The position numbers and the translations under genes are program-made. Shown piece after piece: positions 25,292 to 34,208 of a stretch of 64,000 nucleotides of DNA. How positions within the stretch are numbered: the stretch's first letter is position 1; every line of letters begins with the position of its first letter. Under the pieces are notes generated by a model. It did no database searches. It was not told the origin of the DNA and was given only the letters and a program-made list of their open reading frames with translations. The stretch is taken from NCBI GenBank assembly GCA_964251385.1, contig CAXUJK010000001.1, positions 930,001 to 994,000 of the forward strand. The letters are read 5' to 3'. Source of the DNA: CADCVW01 sp964251385 (GTDB lineage: Bacteria; Pseudomonadota; Alphaproteobacteria; Sphingomonadales; Sphingomonadaceae).

Positions 25292-28200
25292 ATGCCAGCG
25301 TCGCTCATCGACAACAGGCTCGCATTGCCGCCGCCGGACGTCGTATCCGTGCTCGTCACGCGCTCGACGCAGAAGCGCGGCAGGTAGTTCGGCCCGCCCG
25401 CCTTGGGTCCCGTTCCCGACAACCCTTCGCCCCCGAACGGCTGCGACCCCACGATCGCGCCGATCATCGACCGGTTGACGTACAGATTGCCCGCTTCGGA
25501 CAAAGCCTCGACGATTTCGGCCGAGCGCGCGATGCGGCTGTGCAGGCCCATCGTCAGCCCGAACCCGCTCGCGTTCACCCGCGCTACCGTGTCTTCAAGC
25601 GTACCCGATTTCCACGTCGCCACATGGAGCAACGGTCCGAAATGCTCGGCACGCAGGTCTCGGATGCGGTCGATGCGGATGACGGTGGGCGGCACGAACA
25701 ATCCGTCGGGGACCCGCACCGTATGCACCCACTGCTCGCGGCTCGCCTCGCGGTGCGCCAACAAACGATCATACGCCGCCCGGTCGATCACCGGCCCGAC
25801 GTCCGTTGCGGGATCGGCGGGGTCGCCGACGACGAGCGTGTCCATAGCGCCCGCCAGCATCGCCAGCGTCTTGTCGGCGATCTCTTCCTGCAGCACGAGC
25901 AGGCGCAGCGCGGAACAGCGCTGTCCCGCGGACTGGAAGGCCGACGTGACGACATCGCGCACGACCTGTTCGGGCAAGGCGGTCGAATCGACGATCATCG
26001 CATTGATCCCGCCCGTTTCCGCGATCAGCGGCACGATCGGGCGCGCGTCGTCCGCGAGAAGATCGCGCGCGATGCGCTTGGCGGTCGCCGTCGATCCGGT
26101 GAATGCGACCCCGTCGATGCGTACATCGCGCACCAGCGCCGCGCCGACGTCGGGGCCGCCGGTGACCAGCACCAGCGCGTCGGCCGGAATACCGGCTTCA
26201 TGCGCGAGCTCCACCGCGCGTGCCGCTATGCGCGGAGTCTGCGGCGCTGGTTTGGCGACCACCGTGTTCCCCGCCGCTAACGCCGCCGCGATCTGGCCCA
26301 GGAAGATGGCCAATGGGAAATTCCAAGGCGCGATGCACAGCCACGTGCCTCGCCCTTCGTAGCGCAGCACGTTGCGTTCGCCCGTTGGGCCGGGCAGGTC
26401 GACGGGCCGCAACCGGGTGCGCGCCTGCGCGGCGTAGTAGCGGCAGAAATCGACCGCCTCGCGCACCTCGCCGAGCGCGTCGGGGATCGTCTTCTTCGCT
26501 TCCTGCACGCAGATGCGCATCAGCTCAGCGCGGTTTTTCTCGAGCAGGTCCGCGAGACGGTCGAGCGCGGCGGCGCGCACCTCGACGGGCGTGCGGGACC
26601 AGCTTGAGAATGCCGCCTTCGCGCTACCCACCGCCCCCTCTTCGTTTGTCCCGAGTGAAAACGAGAGGCGCCCCTCGTTTTCACTCGGGACGAACGGCTT
26701 AGCTACTTTTGCGGATATACCTTCGAGGACCGTGATATCGCTCAGATCAAGTCCTTCACTGTTCCACCGCTCGGGCGCGAACAGTTCGCTGGGCAGCGGA
26801 ATGGACGGATGCGGGTTGCCGCCGACCGCCGCGATCTTCGCCGCAGGATCCGCCAGCAGGTCCGTATCGCTCAACGCCTCGTCCGCGAGCTGATGCACGA
26901 AGCTCGAATTGGCTCCGTTCTCCAGCAATCTTCGCACGAGATACGCGAGCAGGTCGCGGTGTCCGCCGACGGGCGCGTAGATGCGGCAGGCATAGCCCTC
27001 CTCGCGTACCAGCCGCTCGAACAGCCCCTCCCCCATCCCGTGCAGCCGCTGGAACTCGAAATCGCGCGAGCCTCCCGCCCATTCGAGGATCGTCCCCACC
27101 GTCAGCGCATTGTGCGTCGCGAACGCGGGGTGGATGTTGCGCGCCCGCAGCATCGCATGCGCGCACGCCAGATACGATACGTCCGTCGCGGCCTTTCGCG
27201 TGAACAGCGGGTAGTCGGCCAAGCCCGCCTCCTGCGTATGCTTGATCTCGCTGTCCCAATACGCGCCTTTGACGAGCCGCACCGCGAGCCGCCTCCCCGT
27301 CGCATGGCCGCACGCGTCCGCCCAGTCGACGACCGCCCGCGCGCGCTTGCCGTACGCCTGCACCGCCATGCCGAGCCCGTCCCAGCCCGACAGCGACCGC
27401 GCCTCCGCGACCGCAGCGATGATGTCGAGGCTCATCTCGAGCCGTTCGGACTCCTCAGCATCGATCGTCAACGCGATGCCCGCGGCCGCGGCTTTCCGGG
27501 CGAGCGCCTCGATCATCTCGACGAGTTCGGGCACGCACTTGGCGCGCTGCGCGACCTCGTAGCGCGGGTGGATCGCGGACAGCTTGACGGAGATCGAGTG
27601 CCCTGCCCCCGGATGGCGCCCGACCGCCGCGATCGCATCGGCGTAGCTTTGCAGATACCGCTCGGCATCGGGATACGTGCGCGCGCCTTCGCCCAGCATG
27701 TCGAAGCTGGCGGTGAACCCGCGGTTCTCGGGCTTGGCCATTCGCCTCGACGCCTCGTCGATCGTGCGGCCCATGACGAAGATCTCGCCCATCATGCGCA
27801 TCGCCGCGCCCACGCCCGTGCGCACGAACGGCTCGCCCGCGCGCGCGACCAAGCGCTTGAGCACGCCGGCCTGCGTGTCCTCGCCGACCAGGGCGCGTCC
27901 GACGACCAGTCCCCAGGTCGCCGAATTGACAAGTGAGGAATGCGACTTGCCCGCGTGCGCGCGCCAATCCGCGTCGCCCAGCTTGTCCGCGATCAGCGCG
28001 CCCGCCGTGTCCGCGTCAGGCACGCGTAGGAACGCCTCGGCGAGAGACAGCAGCGCGACGCCTTCCGCGGTGTTGAGGCGGTATTCCTGAAGGAACTGGT
28101 TGACCCACCCGGTCTTCTGCGCCGCGCGCAGGTCCGCGACGAGCCGTAGCGCGTGCCCCTCGACGGACGTCTTCGTCGCCGGATCGAGCGCCGCGACCGG

Positions 28201-28317
28201 CAGCAACCCGGCCAGCACCTCCGGTTCGGGCGCGCGGTGGAGACGCGTCATCCGCGCGCGTGCGGAAGCCGTAGCGTCACCGACGCTGCTCGGAATCTGG
28301 GACTTGAGTGTTGCCAT
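25288..28317 (-). CDS. putA: Bifunctional proline dehydrogenase / glutamate semialdehyde dehydrogenase
   Basis: A 1009-residue enzyme that oxidises proline to glutamate. The proline dehydrogenase half (about 80-470) has SVKLSAIHPRYE, TIDAEESERLEMSLD, RLVKGAYWDSEIK, and FEFQRLHGMGE. The aldehyde dehydrogenase half (about 555-1000) has WNFPLAIFLGQIAAALAAGN, TGSTATAK, the catalytic Cys in QSAGQRCSALRLL and EGLSGTGPKAGGPNYL. No DNA-binding ribbon-helix-helix domain is present, as expected for the short PutA class. Between the two halves lies an in-frame palindromic repeat (26643-26696). ATG at 28317 is preferred over 28326. Divergent from the MaoC gene. Confidence 0.96.
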   Translation of the reverse strand: MATLKSQIPSSVGDATASARARMTRLHRAPEPEVLAGLLPVAALDPATKTSVEGHALRLVADLRAAQKTGWVNQFLQEYRLNTAEGVALLSLAEAFLRVPDADTAGALIADKLGDADWRAHAGKSHSSLVNSATWGLVVGRALVGEDTQAGVLKRLVARAGEPFVRTGVGAAMRMMGEIFVMGRTIDEASRRMAKPENRGFTASFDMLGEGARTYPDAERYLQSYADAIAAVGRHPGAGHSISVKLSAIHPRYEVAQRAKCVPELVEMIEALARKAAAAGIALTIDAEESERLEMSLDIIAAVAEARSLSGWDGLGMAVQAYGKRARAVVDWADACGHATGRRLAVRLVKGAYWDSEIKHTQEAGLADYPLFTRKAATDVSYLACAHAMLRARNIHPAFATHNALTVGTILEWAGGSRDFEFQRLHGMGEGLFERLVREEGYACRIYAPVGGHRDLLAYLVRRLLENGANSSFVHQLADEALSDTDLLADPAAKIAAVGGNPHPSIPLPSELFAPERWNSEGLDLSDITVLEGISAKVAKPFVPSENEGRLSFSLGTNEEGAVGSAKAAFSSWSRTPVEVRAAALDRLADLLEKNRAELMRICVQEAKKTIPDALGEVREAVDFCRYYAAQARTRLRPVDLPGPTGERNVLRYEGRGTWLCIAPWNFPLAIFLGQIAAALAAGNTVVAKPAPQTPRIAARAVELAHEAGIPADALVLVTGGPDVGAALVRDVRIDGVAFTGSTATAKRIARDLLADDARPIVPLIAETGGINAMIVDSTALPEQVVRDVVTSAFQSAGQRCSALRLLVLQEEIADKTLAMLAGAMDTLVVGDPADPATDVGPVIDRAAYDRLLAHREASREQWVHTVRVPDGLFVPPTVIRIDRIRDLRAEHFGPLLHVATWKSGTLEDTVARVNASGFGLTMGLHSRIARSAEIVEALSEAGNLYVNRSMIGAIVGSQPFGGEGLSGTGPKAGGPNYLPRFCVERVTSTDTTSGGGNASLLSMSDAGI
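26643..26696. repeat. 54-bp near-perfect palindrome inside putA coding sequence
   Basis: Centred on GGCGCC at 26667-26672, 25 of 27 base pairs across the axis are complementary; the mismatches are 26666/26673 and 26647/26692. Arms include GTCCCGAGTGAAAACGAG and its inverse. It is 18 codons long and, in the putA frame, encodes PFVPSENEGRLSFSLGTN between the proline dehydrogenase and aldehyde dehydrogenase domains. It looks like a palindromic mobile-type repeat (REP family) accommodated in an inter-domain linker. Confidence 0.9.
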
Positions 28318-28339
28318 GTTCGTCATCTAAGCCCGGTCG

Positions 28340-28813
28340 ATGCCGACAGCCAGCCTCGCCGATATCCGGGCCCGCGTGGGCGAGGACATCGGCACGTCGC
28401 CGTGGATCACGATCGACCAGCCGACCATCGACACCTTTGCGCAAGTCACCGGCGATCCACAGTTCATCCACATCGACCCGGTAGCCGCCGCCGCGACTCC
28501 GTTCGGCGGCACGATCGCGCACGGATTCCTCACCTTGTCGCTGCTCAGCCAAATGGCGTCCGGCATCATGTTGCTTCCGACGGGCGCGCTGATGGGCGTG
28601 AACTACGGTTTCGATCGCGTGCGCTTCATCCAGGCGGTGCGCTCCGGCTCCCGCGTCCGCGGCCGGTTCGCGCTAACCGCGTGCGAGGAGAAGAAGCCGG
28701 GACAAATCCAGTTTACCCACCAGGTCACCGTCGAGATCGACGGCGACGAGAAACCCGCACTGATAGCCGACTGGATCGGCCAGGTTTTCCTCCAGCAAGA
28801 GACCACATCATGA
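28340..28813 (+). CDS. MaoC-like (R)-enoyl-CoA hydratase/dehydratase
   Basis: A 157-residue hot-dog fold protein. The hydratase 2 motif is visible: FAQVTGDPQFIHIDPVAAAA (Asp and His catalytic pair), then GTIAHGFLTLSLLSQM. N-terminal VGEDIGTSPWITIDQPTIDTF is typical of the NodN/MaoC group. It would hydrate trans-2-enoyl-CoA. It overlaps the next gene (thiolase) by four bases (ATGA), so it belongs to a fatty-acyl-CoA or PHA-related operon. Confidence 0.9.
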   Translation: MPTASLADIRARVGEDIGTSPWITIDQPTIDTFAQVTGDPQFIHIDPVAAAATPFGGTIAHGFLTLSLLSQMASGIMLLPTGALMGVNYGFDRVRFIQAVRSGSRVRGRFALTACEEKKPGQIQFTHQVTVEIDGDEKPALIADWIGQVFLQQETTS

Positions 28814-29988
28814 CCAGAGAAGCCGTCATCGTCTCCACCGCGCGCACGCCGATCGGCCGCGCCTATCGCGGTGCGTTCAACGCGCTGCCCTCGCCCACGC
28901 TCGCGGCCCACGCGATCAGGGCGGCGGTCGAGCGCGCCGGCGTCGACCCGGCCGAGATCGACGACGTCGTCTTCGGCGCGGCGTTGCAGCAGGGCGTGCA
29001 GGCGACGATCGGCCGCACCGCCGCCTTGCGCGCCGGGTTGCCGACGAGCGTGTCGGGCATGTCGCTCGACCGGCAATGCGCGTCAGGCCTGATGGCGATC
29101 GGCACCGCCGCCAAGCAGGTAATCGTCGACCGCAGCGACGTCGTCGTCGCGGGCGGGGTCGAATCGATCTCAATGGTGCAGACGCCAGAGATGCGGCTCG
29201 GCCCCGACTTGGAGCTGCTGGCGATGCACAAGGACGTGTACATGCCGATGATCCAGACGGCGGAGATCGTCGCCAAACGCTACGGCGTTTCGCGGCAGGT
29301 ACAGGACGAGTACGGTCTCAGGTCGCAACAGCGCACGGCGGCGGCGCAGGAGGCGGGCCGCTTCGATGCCGAAATCGTTCCCGTCACCGCGACCATGAAC
29401 GTCACGGACAAGGCGACCAAGGAAGTGTCGCAGCGCGAGGTCACGTTGACCAAGGACGAAGGCAACCGGCCCGAAACGACGCTGGAGGGCTTGCAGACGC
29501 TGCAGCCCGTCATGGGTCCCGAAGGCAACATCACCGCGGGCAATGCCAGCCAGCTGTCCGACGGCGCGTCCGCGTGCGTCGTCATGGAACGCGGCGTGGC
29601 GGAAAGCCGCGGTTTGGCCCCCCTCGGCCGCTATGTCGGCATGGCGGTCGCGGGCACCGATCCGGACGAGATGGGCATCGGCCCCGTCTTCGCGGTTCCC
29701 AAGCTGCTTGAACGCTTCGACCTTAAGGTCGGCGACATCGGCCTGTGGGAATTGAACGAAGCCTTTGCCGTCCAGGTCCTCTACTGCCGCGACACGCTCG
29801 GCATTCCGGACGAGCTTCTCAACGTCGACGGCGGCGCGATCTCGATCGGCCATCCTTACGGCATGAGTGGCGCGCGCATGACGGGCCACGCATTGATCGA
29901 AGGCAAGCGCCGCGGCGTGAAGTACGTCGTCGTCACCATGTGCGTCGGCGGCGGCATGGGCGCGGCTGGATTGTTCGAGGTCTTGTGA
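28810..29988 (+). CDS. Acetyl-CoA C-acyltransferase (thiolase)
   Basis: A 392-residue thiolase beginning MTREAVIVSTARTPIGRAYR. Catalytic residues: Cys90 in LDRQCASGLMAIG (acyl acceptor), the NEAFA motif near residue 315, the histidine in GGAISIGHPYGMSGAR near residue 345 and the second cysteine in TMCVGGGMGAAGLFE. It condenses or cleaves acyl-CoA. Coupled to the MaoC hydratase upstream and the DUF1232 gene downstream (GTG overlap). Whether it is degradative (FadA-like) or biosynthetic cannot be settled from sequence; the neighbouring phaZ hints at PHA or fatty acid turnover. Confidence 0.93.
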   Translation: MTREAVIVSTARTPIGRAYRGAFNALPSPTLAAHAIRAAVERAGVDPAEIDDVVFGAALQQGVQATIGRTAALRAGLPTSVSGMSLDRQCASGLMAIGTAAKQVIVDRSDVVVAGGVESISMVQTPEMRLGPDLELLAMHKDVYMPMIQTAEIVAKRYGVSRQVQDEYGLRSQQRTAAAQEAGRFDAEIVPVTATMNVTDKATKEVSQREVTLTKDEGNRPETTLEGLQTLQPVMGPEGNITAGNASQLSDGASACVVMERGVAESRGLAPLGRYVGMAVAGTDPDEMGIGPVFAVPKLLERFDLKVGDIGLWELNEAFAVQVLYCRDTLGIPDELLNVDGGAISIGHPYGMSGARMTGHALIEGKRRGVKYVVVTMCVGGGMGAAGLFEVL

Positions 29989-30362
29989 TCCGAGCGCGCA
30001 TCGCGTCGTTCCTGAAGACGATCAGGATCGACGCGCATGCGGTGTGGCTGGCGGCACGCGATCCGCGCACGCCACCGTTCGCGCGGGCGTTCGGGCTGCT
30101 CGTCGCAGCCTACGCCGCCTCTCCGATCGACCTTGTTCCGGACTTCATCCCTGTACTGGGATTACTCGACGACGCGATCATCGTCCCACTCGGCGTATGG
30201 CTTTTCGTCAGGATGGTGCCCGCGTCCGTGTTCGCCGAATGCCGAGCCGCCGCCGCGATCGCGGCCCGGCGGCCCGCAAGCCGAACGGGGATGCTAATCG
30301 TGATCGCCATGTGGGCGGCATGCGCGGCGCTTGCATGGCTCTGGTTCGCCCGCGCGCGCTAG
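29985..30362 (+). CDS. DUF1232 (YkvA-like) membrane protein
   Basis: A 125-residue protein from a GTG at 29985 overlapping the thiolase stop. The core AFGLLVAAYAASPIDLVPDFIPVLGLLDDAIIVPLGV is the DUF1232/YkvA signature (SPIDLIPDFIP), with hydrophobic stretches either side and a further C-terminal helix (MLIVIAMWAACAALAWLWFA). Role unknown; related proteins appear in stress contexts. It overlaps the stop of convergent phaZ by four bases. Confidence 0.88.
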   Translation: MIRARIASFLKTIRIDAHAVWLAARDPRTPPFARAFGLLVAAYAASPIDLVPDFIPVLGLLDDAIIVPLGVWLFVRMVPASVFAECRAAAAIAARRPASRTGMLIVIAMWAACAALAWLWFARAR

Positions 30363-31579
30363 GCGTCGTGACGCGCGATCCAGTCCTCGACCACGGGCGC
30401 GATCTTGTCGCGCCACCGGCGACCGTTGAAGATGCCGTAGTGCCCGACCTCGGGCGCGAGAAAATACTTCTTCTTGTCGTCGGGCAAGGACGTTGCGATC
30501 GTCAGCGCGGCCTTCGTTTGGCCGATGCCCGAAATATCGTCACGCTCGCCCTCGATCGCCAGGATGCCGACATCGGTGATCGCGCTGGGGTCGACGCGGC
30601 GACCGCGGTGCGTCAGCTCGCCCTTCGGGAGCGCATGCCGCTGGAACACGACGTCGATCGTCTGCAGATAGAATTCTGCGGTCATGTCGCAGACCGACCG
30701 GTACTCTTCGTAGAAATCCTTGGTCGCGTCCGCGCTGTCGCCGTCGCCCGCGACCAGGTGCTTGTACATCTCCCAGTGCGATTCGAGGTGGCTCTTCATG
30801 TTCATCGACATGAACCCGGCAAGCTGCAGGAACCCCGGATACACGCGGCGTCCGGACCCCGGATAGGTGTACGGCACGGTCGCGATGACGTTGTCGGAAA
30901 ACCAGCTGTGCGGCTTGTCGGTGGCCAACGTGTTGACCGATGTCGGAGCCTGGCGCGTGTCCACCGGCCCGCCCATCATGGTCAACGTGCGCGGCAAAGC
31001 CGGGTGCCTGTCCGCCGACATGAGCGCCACCGCGGCGTAGCACGGCACGGACGGCTGGCACACGGCCAGCATGTGCGCACCAGGACCGATCGCCGTAAGG
31101 AACTCGATCAGATAATCGACATAATCGTCGAGATCGAAGCGCCCGTCCGACATGGGCACCAACTTGGCATCGCGCCAGTCGGTTACGTACACATCGTGCC
31201 CGGGCAGCATGCGCTCCACGGTTCCGCGCAACAACGTCGCATAGTGGCCGGACATCGGCGCGACGATCAGCAGCCGGGGACCGCCTTCCACGCCCTCCCG
31301 CCGAAACCGCTTCAACTGCCCGAAGGGCTTGCGCAGCACGATCTCCTCGGTCACCGCCACCGTACGGCCGTCGACAACCGTTGCTGCGAACCCGAATGCC
31401 GGCTTGCCGCGCGGGGCCGCGACATGCGCGAACACGTCGAGCGCGGACGCGACCGACGGGCCCATCGCGCTGTAAGACAAAGGATTGCTGGGGTTCTGCA
31501 GCCAGCTCGCGCCGACCTCGGCCATCGTGCTCGCGCCCGCAAGTGCCATGCGTTGAACTTCGTAGGCGTTGTAAAGCAT
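30359..31579 (-). CDS. phaZ: Intracellular polyhydroxyalkanoate depolymerase
   Basis: A 406-residue PHA depolymerase family protein beginning MLYNAYEVQRMALAGASTMA. It has LLIVAPMSGHYATLLRGTVE, VYVTDWRDA, the lipase-box-like AVCQPSVPCYAA (nucleophile within CQ-x-S), a long HSWFSDN-NVIATVP-YPGFLQLAGFMSMN segment and an EGERDDISGIGQTKAA acid, EVGHYGIFNG histidine. It mobilises stored polyhydroxyalkanoate. AGGAG lies six bases before the ATG. A PhaR-like site (CTGC-N3-GCAA) is just upstream, which would fit storage-responsive regulation. Confidence 0.92.
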   Translation of the reverse strand: MLYNAYEVQRMALAGASTMAEVGASWLQNPSNPLSYSAMGPSVASALDVFAHVAAPRGKPAFGFAATVVDGRTVAVTEEIVLRKPFGQLKRFRREGVEGGPRLLIVAPMSGHYATLLRGTVERMLPGHDVYVTDWRDAKLVPMSDGRFDLDDYVDYLIEFLTAIGPGAHMLAVCQPSVPCYAAVALMSADRHPALPRTLTMMGGPVDTRQAPTSVNTLATDKPHSWFSDNVIATVPYTYPGSGRRVYPGFLQLAGFMSMNMKSHLESHWEMYKHLVAGDGDSADATKDFYEEYRSVCDMTAEFYLQTIDVVFQRHALPKGELTHRGRRVDPSAITDVGILAIEGERDDISGIGQTKAALTIATSLPDDKKKYFLAPEVGHYGIFNGRRWRDKIAPVVEDWIARHDA

Positions 31580-31590
31580 GACCGCTCCTG

Positions 31591-31601
31591 CTGCGTTGCA
31601 A
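31591..31601. promoter_or_regulatory. Possible PhaR-type operator upstream of phaZ
   Basis: CTGCGTTGCAA lies 12-22 bases upstream of the phaZ start, overlapping the presumed promoter/RBS region. The published PhaR motif from Paracoccus is CTGC-N3/4-GCAG; this site differs at one base. No phaR gene is in the window, so the link is inferential. Confidence 0.35.
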
Positions 31602-31686
31602 CATATGTGGCACCCGTATGACAGCGGAGCAAGTCGGACGGGTTAACGCGTTGAGCGAACCCCCTCCCCCTGCTACCCGCACCCGA

Positions 31687-33459
31687 ATGGCAGACGACAA
31701 ACCCGATCCGCTTCCGCGAAAGATCGGCAGCCTCGCACTGGTCTGGCGCTACGCGATCAACTACCCCGGCCGCATCGCGGGCGCGATCGCGTCGTTGCTC
31801 GTCGCCGCGGCCGCGACGCTCGCGATTCCCTACGGCCTGCGCCGCGTCGTCGACGAAGGCTTCGTCGCGGGCGGCGGCGACATCGCCGAGACCTTCTACG
31901 CGCTCATCGGCATCGTGATCGTGCTCTCGATCGCGACCGCGTTCCGCTTCTACTTCGTGTCGTGGCTGGGCGAGCGCGTCGTCGCCGACGTGCGCGCGGC
32001 GGTCTACCGCAACCTGCTGAGCCTCAGCCCGGGCTTCTTCGAGGAGAACCGCCCGGGCGAGATCGCCTCGCGCCTGACCGCCGACACCGCCGTCATCGAA
32101 CAGATCGTCGGCACCACCGTGTCCGTTGCGCTGCGCAACGTCGTCATGGGAACGGGCGGCATCTTCATCCTGTTCACGCTCGCCCCCAAGCTCACTGGCC
32201 TGCTGCTCGCGGGCATTCCCGTCATCATCCTGCCCATCGTGCTCATCGGCAAGCGCCTGCAAAAGCTTTCGCGCGCGAGCCAGGATCGCATCGCCGAAGT
32301 CGGCGCGATGGTCGGCGAGACGCTGGGCGCGATGAAGGTCGTGCAGGCCTTCGGGCAGGAGTCGCGCGAAGGCCGCCGCTTCGCCGACGCCGCCGAGGCC
32401 GCGTTCGCCACCGCGCGTCGCCGCATCCGCGTGCGCGCGGTCATGACCGGGATCGTCATCCTGCTCATCTTCGGATCGATCACGCTCGTCATGTGGCAGG
32501 GCGCGCTCGACGTCGCGGCAGGGCGGTTGTCGGGCGGCGCGATCGCCGCGTTCGTGCTAACGGGCGTCATCGTCGCGGGCGCGTTCGGCGCGCTGACCGA
32601 GGTGTATGGCGATCTCGTGCGCGGATCGGGCGCTGCGGCGCGGCTCGCCGAATTGCTCGGCGAACGTCCCGGCATCGCCGCTCCCGCCAATCCGATCGCT
32701 CTGCCGCAGCCCGCGCTCGGCCGCCTCACGTTCGACCGCGTGTCGTTCCAGTACCCGACGCGCCGCGAAGTGTCCGCGCTCGCCAGTTTCAGCCTCGATG
32801 TCGCGCCCGGCGAAACGGTCGCCGTTGTCGGCCCCTCGGGCGCGGGCAAATCGACATTGTTCCAGCTCGCGCAACGCTTCTACGATCCGCAAGGTGGTCG
32901 CGTTCTCATCGACGGCGTGGCGCTCGCCGATGCCGACCCGGCCGCGGTCCGCGCGCGCATCGCGATGGTCCCGCAGGAAACCGTCATCTTCGCCGCCTCC
33001 GCCCGCGACAATCTGCGCTACGGCCACTGGGATGCGACCGAAGACCGCTTGCGCGACGCCGCCCGCGCCGCCAACGCGGACGAGTTCCTGTCCAAACTGC
33101 CCGACGGCTACGACACCTATCTCGGCGAAGGCGGCGCGCGCCTGTCCGGCGGTCAACGCCAGCGCCTCGCGATCGCCCGCGCCCTCCTCCGCGACGCGCC
33201 GCTTCTCCTGCTCGACGAGGCGACGAGCGCGCTCGACGCCGAATCCGAACGCCTCGTCCAGGACGCGCTCGAACGGCTCATGTCCAACCGGACGACGGTG
33301 GTCATCGCGCACCGGCTCGCCACCGTCCGCGCTGCCGACCGCATCATCGTCATGGATGCCGGGCGCATCGTCGAGGAAGGCACGCATGACAGTCTCGCCG
33401 GTCGCGGCGGGCTCTACGCGCGCTTGGCCCGGCTGCAATTCGAAGGGCTTGCGGCGTAG
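31687..33459 (+). CDS. ABC transporter, fused permease and ATPase (MsbA-related exporter)
   Basis: A 590-residue type IV half-transporter. Six hydrophobic segments fill residues 20-310; a PGFFEENRPGEIASRLTADT coupling region follows helix 3. The ATPase carries Walker A GPSGAGKST, Q-loop MVPQETVIF, signature LSGGQRQRLAIARALL, Walker B LLLLDEATSALD and the H-loop VIAHRL. It would work as a homodimer. It belongs to the alphaproteobacterial MsbA-related group of unknown substrate. The ATG at 31687 starts MADDKPDPLPRKIG; an in-frame ATG at 31618 adds a non-conserved Pro-rich leader. Divergent from phaZ. Confidence 0.9.
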   Translation: MADDKPDPLPRKIGSLALVWRYAINYPGRIAGAIASLLVAAAATLAIPYGLRRVVDEGFVAGGGDIAETFYALIGIVIVLSIATAFRFYFVSWLGERVVADVRAAVYRNLLSLSPGFFEENRPGEIASRLTADTAVIEQIVGTTVSVALRNVVMGTGGIFILFTLAPKLTGLLLAGIPVIILPIVLIGKRLQKLSRASQDRIAEVGAMVGETLGAMKVVQAFGQESREGRRFADAAEAAFATARRRIRVRAVMTGIVILLIFGSITLVMWQGALDVAAGRLSGGAIAAFVLTGVIVAGAFGALTEVYGDLVRGSGAAARLAELLGERPGIAAPANPIALPQPALGRLTFDRVSFQYPTRREVSALASFSLDVAPGETVAVVGPSGAGKSTLFQLAQRFYDPQGGRVLIDGVALADADPAAVRARIAMVPQETVIFAASARDNLRYGHWDATEDRLRDAARAANADEFLSKLPDGYDTYLGEGGARLSGGQRQRLAIARALLRDAPLLLLDEATSALDAESERLVQDALERLMSNRTTVVIAHRLATVRAADRIIVMDAGRIVEEGTHDSLAGRGGLYARLARLQFEGLAA

Positions 33460-33529
33460 GCCGACCTCGACCGGGCTTGGCATGGCGGCCCGGTTGTGCT
33501 GTCAACGATCAACAGCTTTCGGACCCGTC

Positions 33530-33736
33530 ATGAAGTTCATCAAGGTCACGTTTCAGAACAGCGCGACGGGGTACGTCAACGCCGATCGTATCGCGTGGAT
33601 CGAACCGCGCGGCGGGCGCGTCATTCGGGTCTACTTCGACGGCACGGAGCCGATCGACCTCAAGATGGATCTGGAGGACCTGCTACGGCAGGCTGACGAG
33701 AATCGAGCCCTGGTGCCAGAACGGCGCAACGGCTGA
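33530..33736 (+). CDS. Small conserved hypothetical protein
   Basis: A 68-residue soluble protein: MKFIKVTFQNSATGYVNADR, then IAWIEPRGGRVIRVYFDG and a helical acidic/basic tail LKMDLEDLLRQADENR. A short beta meander followed by a helix resembles the FlbD-like/YjfN-type small proteins, but I would not assign a function. No strong ribosome site; the start is supported by the conserved-looking FIKVTFQNS strand. Located between the ABC exporter and the convergent exbD operon. Confidence 0.65.
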   Translation: MKFIKVTFQNSATGYVNADRIAWIEPRGGRVIRVYFDGTEPIDLKMDLEDLLRQADENRALVPERRNG

Positions 33737-33770
33737 CGCCTACCCCATCCTCCGAACACGTAAGCGCGCC

Positions 33771-34178
33771 TTAGAAGACGCGGTACTGTTCGTTGCCCAC
33801 GAAACCCATGTTCTCGACGCCCGCGCGTTTGGTGACCGCCAGAACCTCGTCCACGCGGGCATACGGCGCGAGCGGTTCGGGTTGCAGATGCAGTTCCGGC
33901 GTTACCGGTAACTGCTGTGTTTTCTCGAGCGCCAGAACGAGACTTGCGAGGTCAGTCGGAGCGCCGTTCCAGAACAGATCGCCACGCGAGTTGATGACGA
34001 TCTTGTTCCTGATCCGATCGACGTTCGGCCCGTCAATCATCGGTAGATCGATCTTCACAGCGTGTGTCTGCAGTGGGATTGTGATAATGAACATGATCAG
34101 GAGCACGAGCAGGACGTCGACGAGCGGTGTGGTGTTCATCTCGATGATCGGTTTGACGTGTTCGGCTGCAGCACTCAT
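33771..34178 (-). CDS. exbD: ExbD/TolR-family biopolymer transport protein, third tandem copy
   Basis: A 135-residue ExbD: a short N-terminus MSAAAEHVKPIIEMNTTPLV, one membrane helix (about 16-38, with the essential Asp in TTPLVDVLLVLLIMFII) and a periplasmic domain ending VENMGFVGNEQYRVF. It is a close paralogue of the next gene upstream: the stretches NTTPL-x-DV-x-LVLLIMFIITIP, QTHAVK-x-DLP, the WNGAP and TPELHLQPEP motifs and the end are nearly identical, so it arose by tandem duplication. GGAGG seven bases before the ATG at 34178 decides the start over an upstream ATG at 34199. It has its own promoter gap after a terminator and a Zur-box-like site, so it may be expressed separately. Confidence 0.9.
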   Translation of the reverse strand: MSAAAEHVKPIIEMNTTPLVDVLLVLLIMFIITIPLQTHAVKIDLPMIDGPNVDRIRNKIVINSRGDLFWNGAPTDLASLVLALEKTQQLPVTPELHLQPEPLAPYARVDEVLAVTKRAGVENMGFVGNEQYRVF

Positions 34179-34208
34179 GTGAAATCCTCCATGGATCAAC
34201 GACTACAG

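Noticed and set aside
24301..26280. A 659-codon frame overlapping mscS and putA
   Set aside because: It crosses the ends of two well-supported genes in other frames and reads as Arg/His-rich noise.
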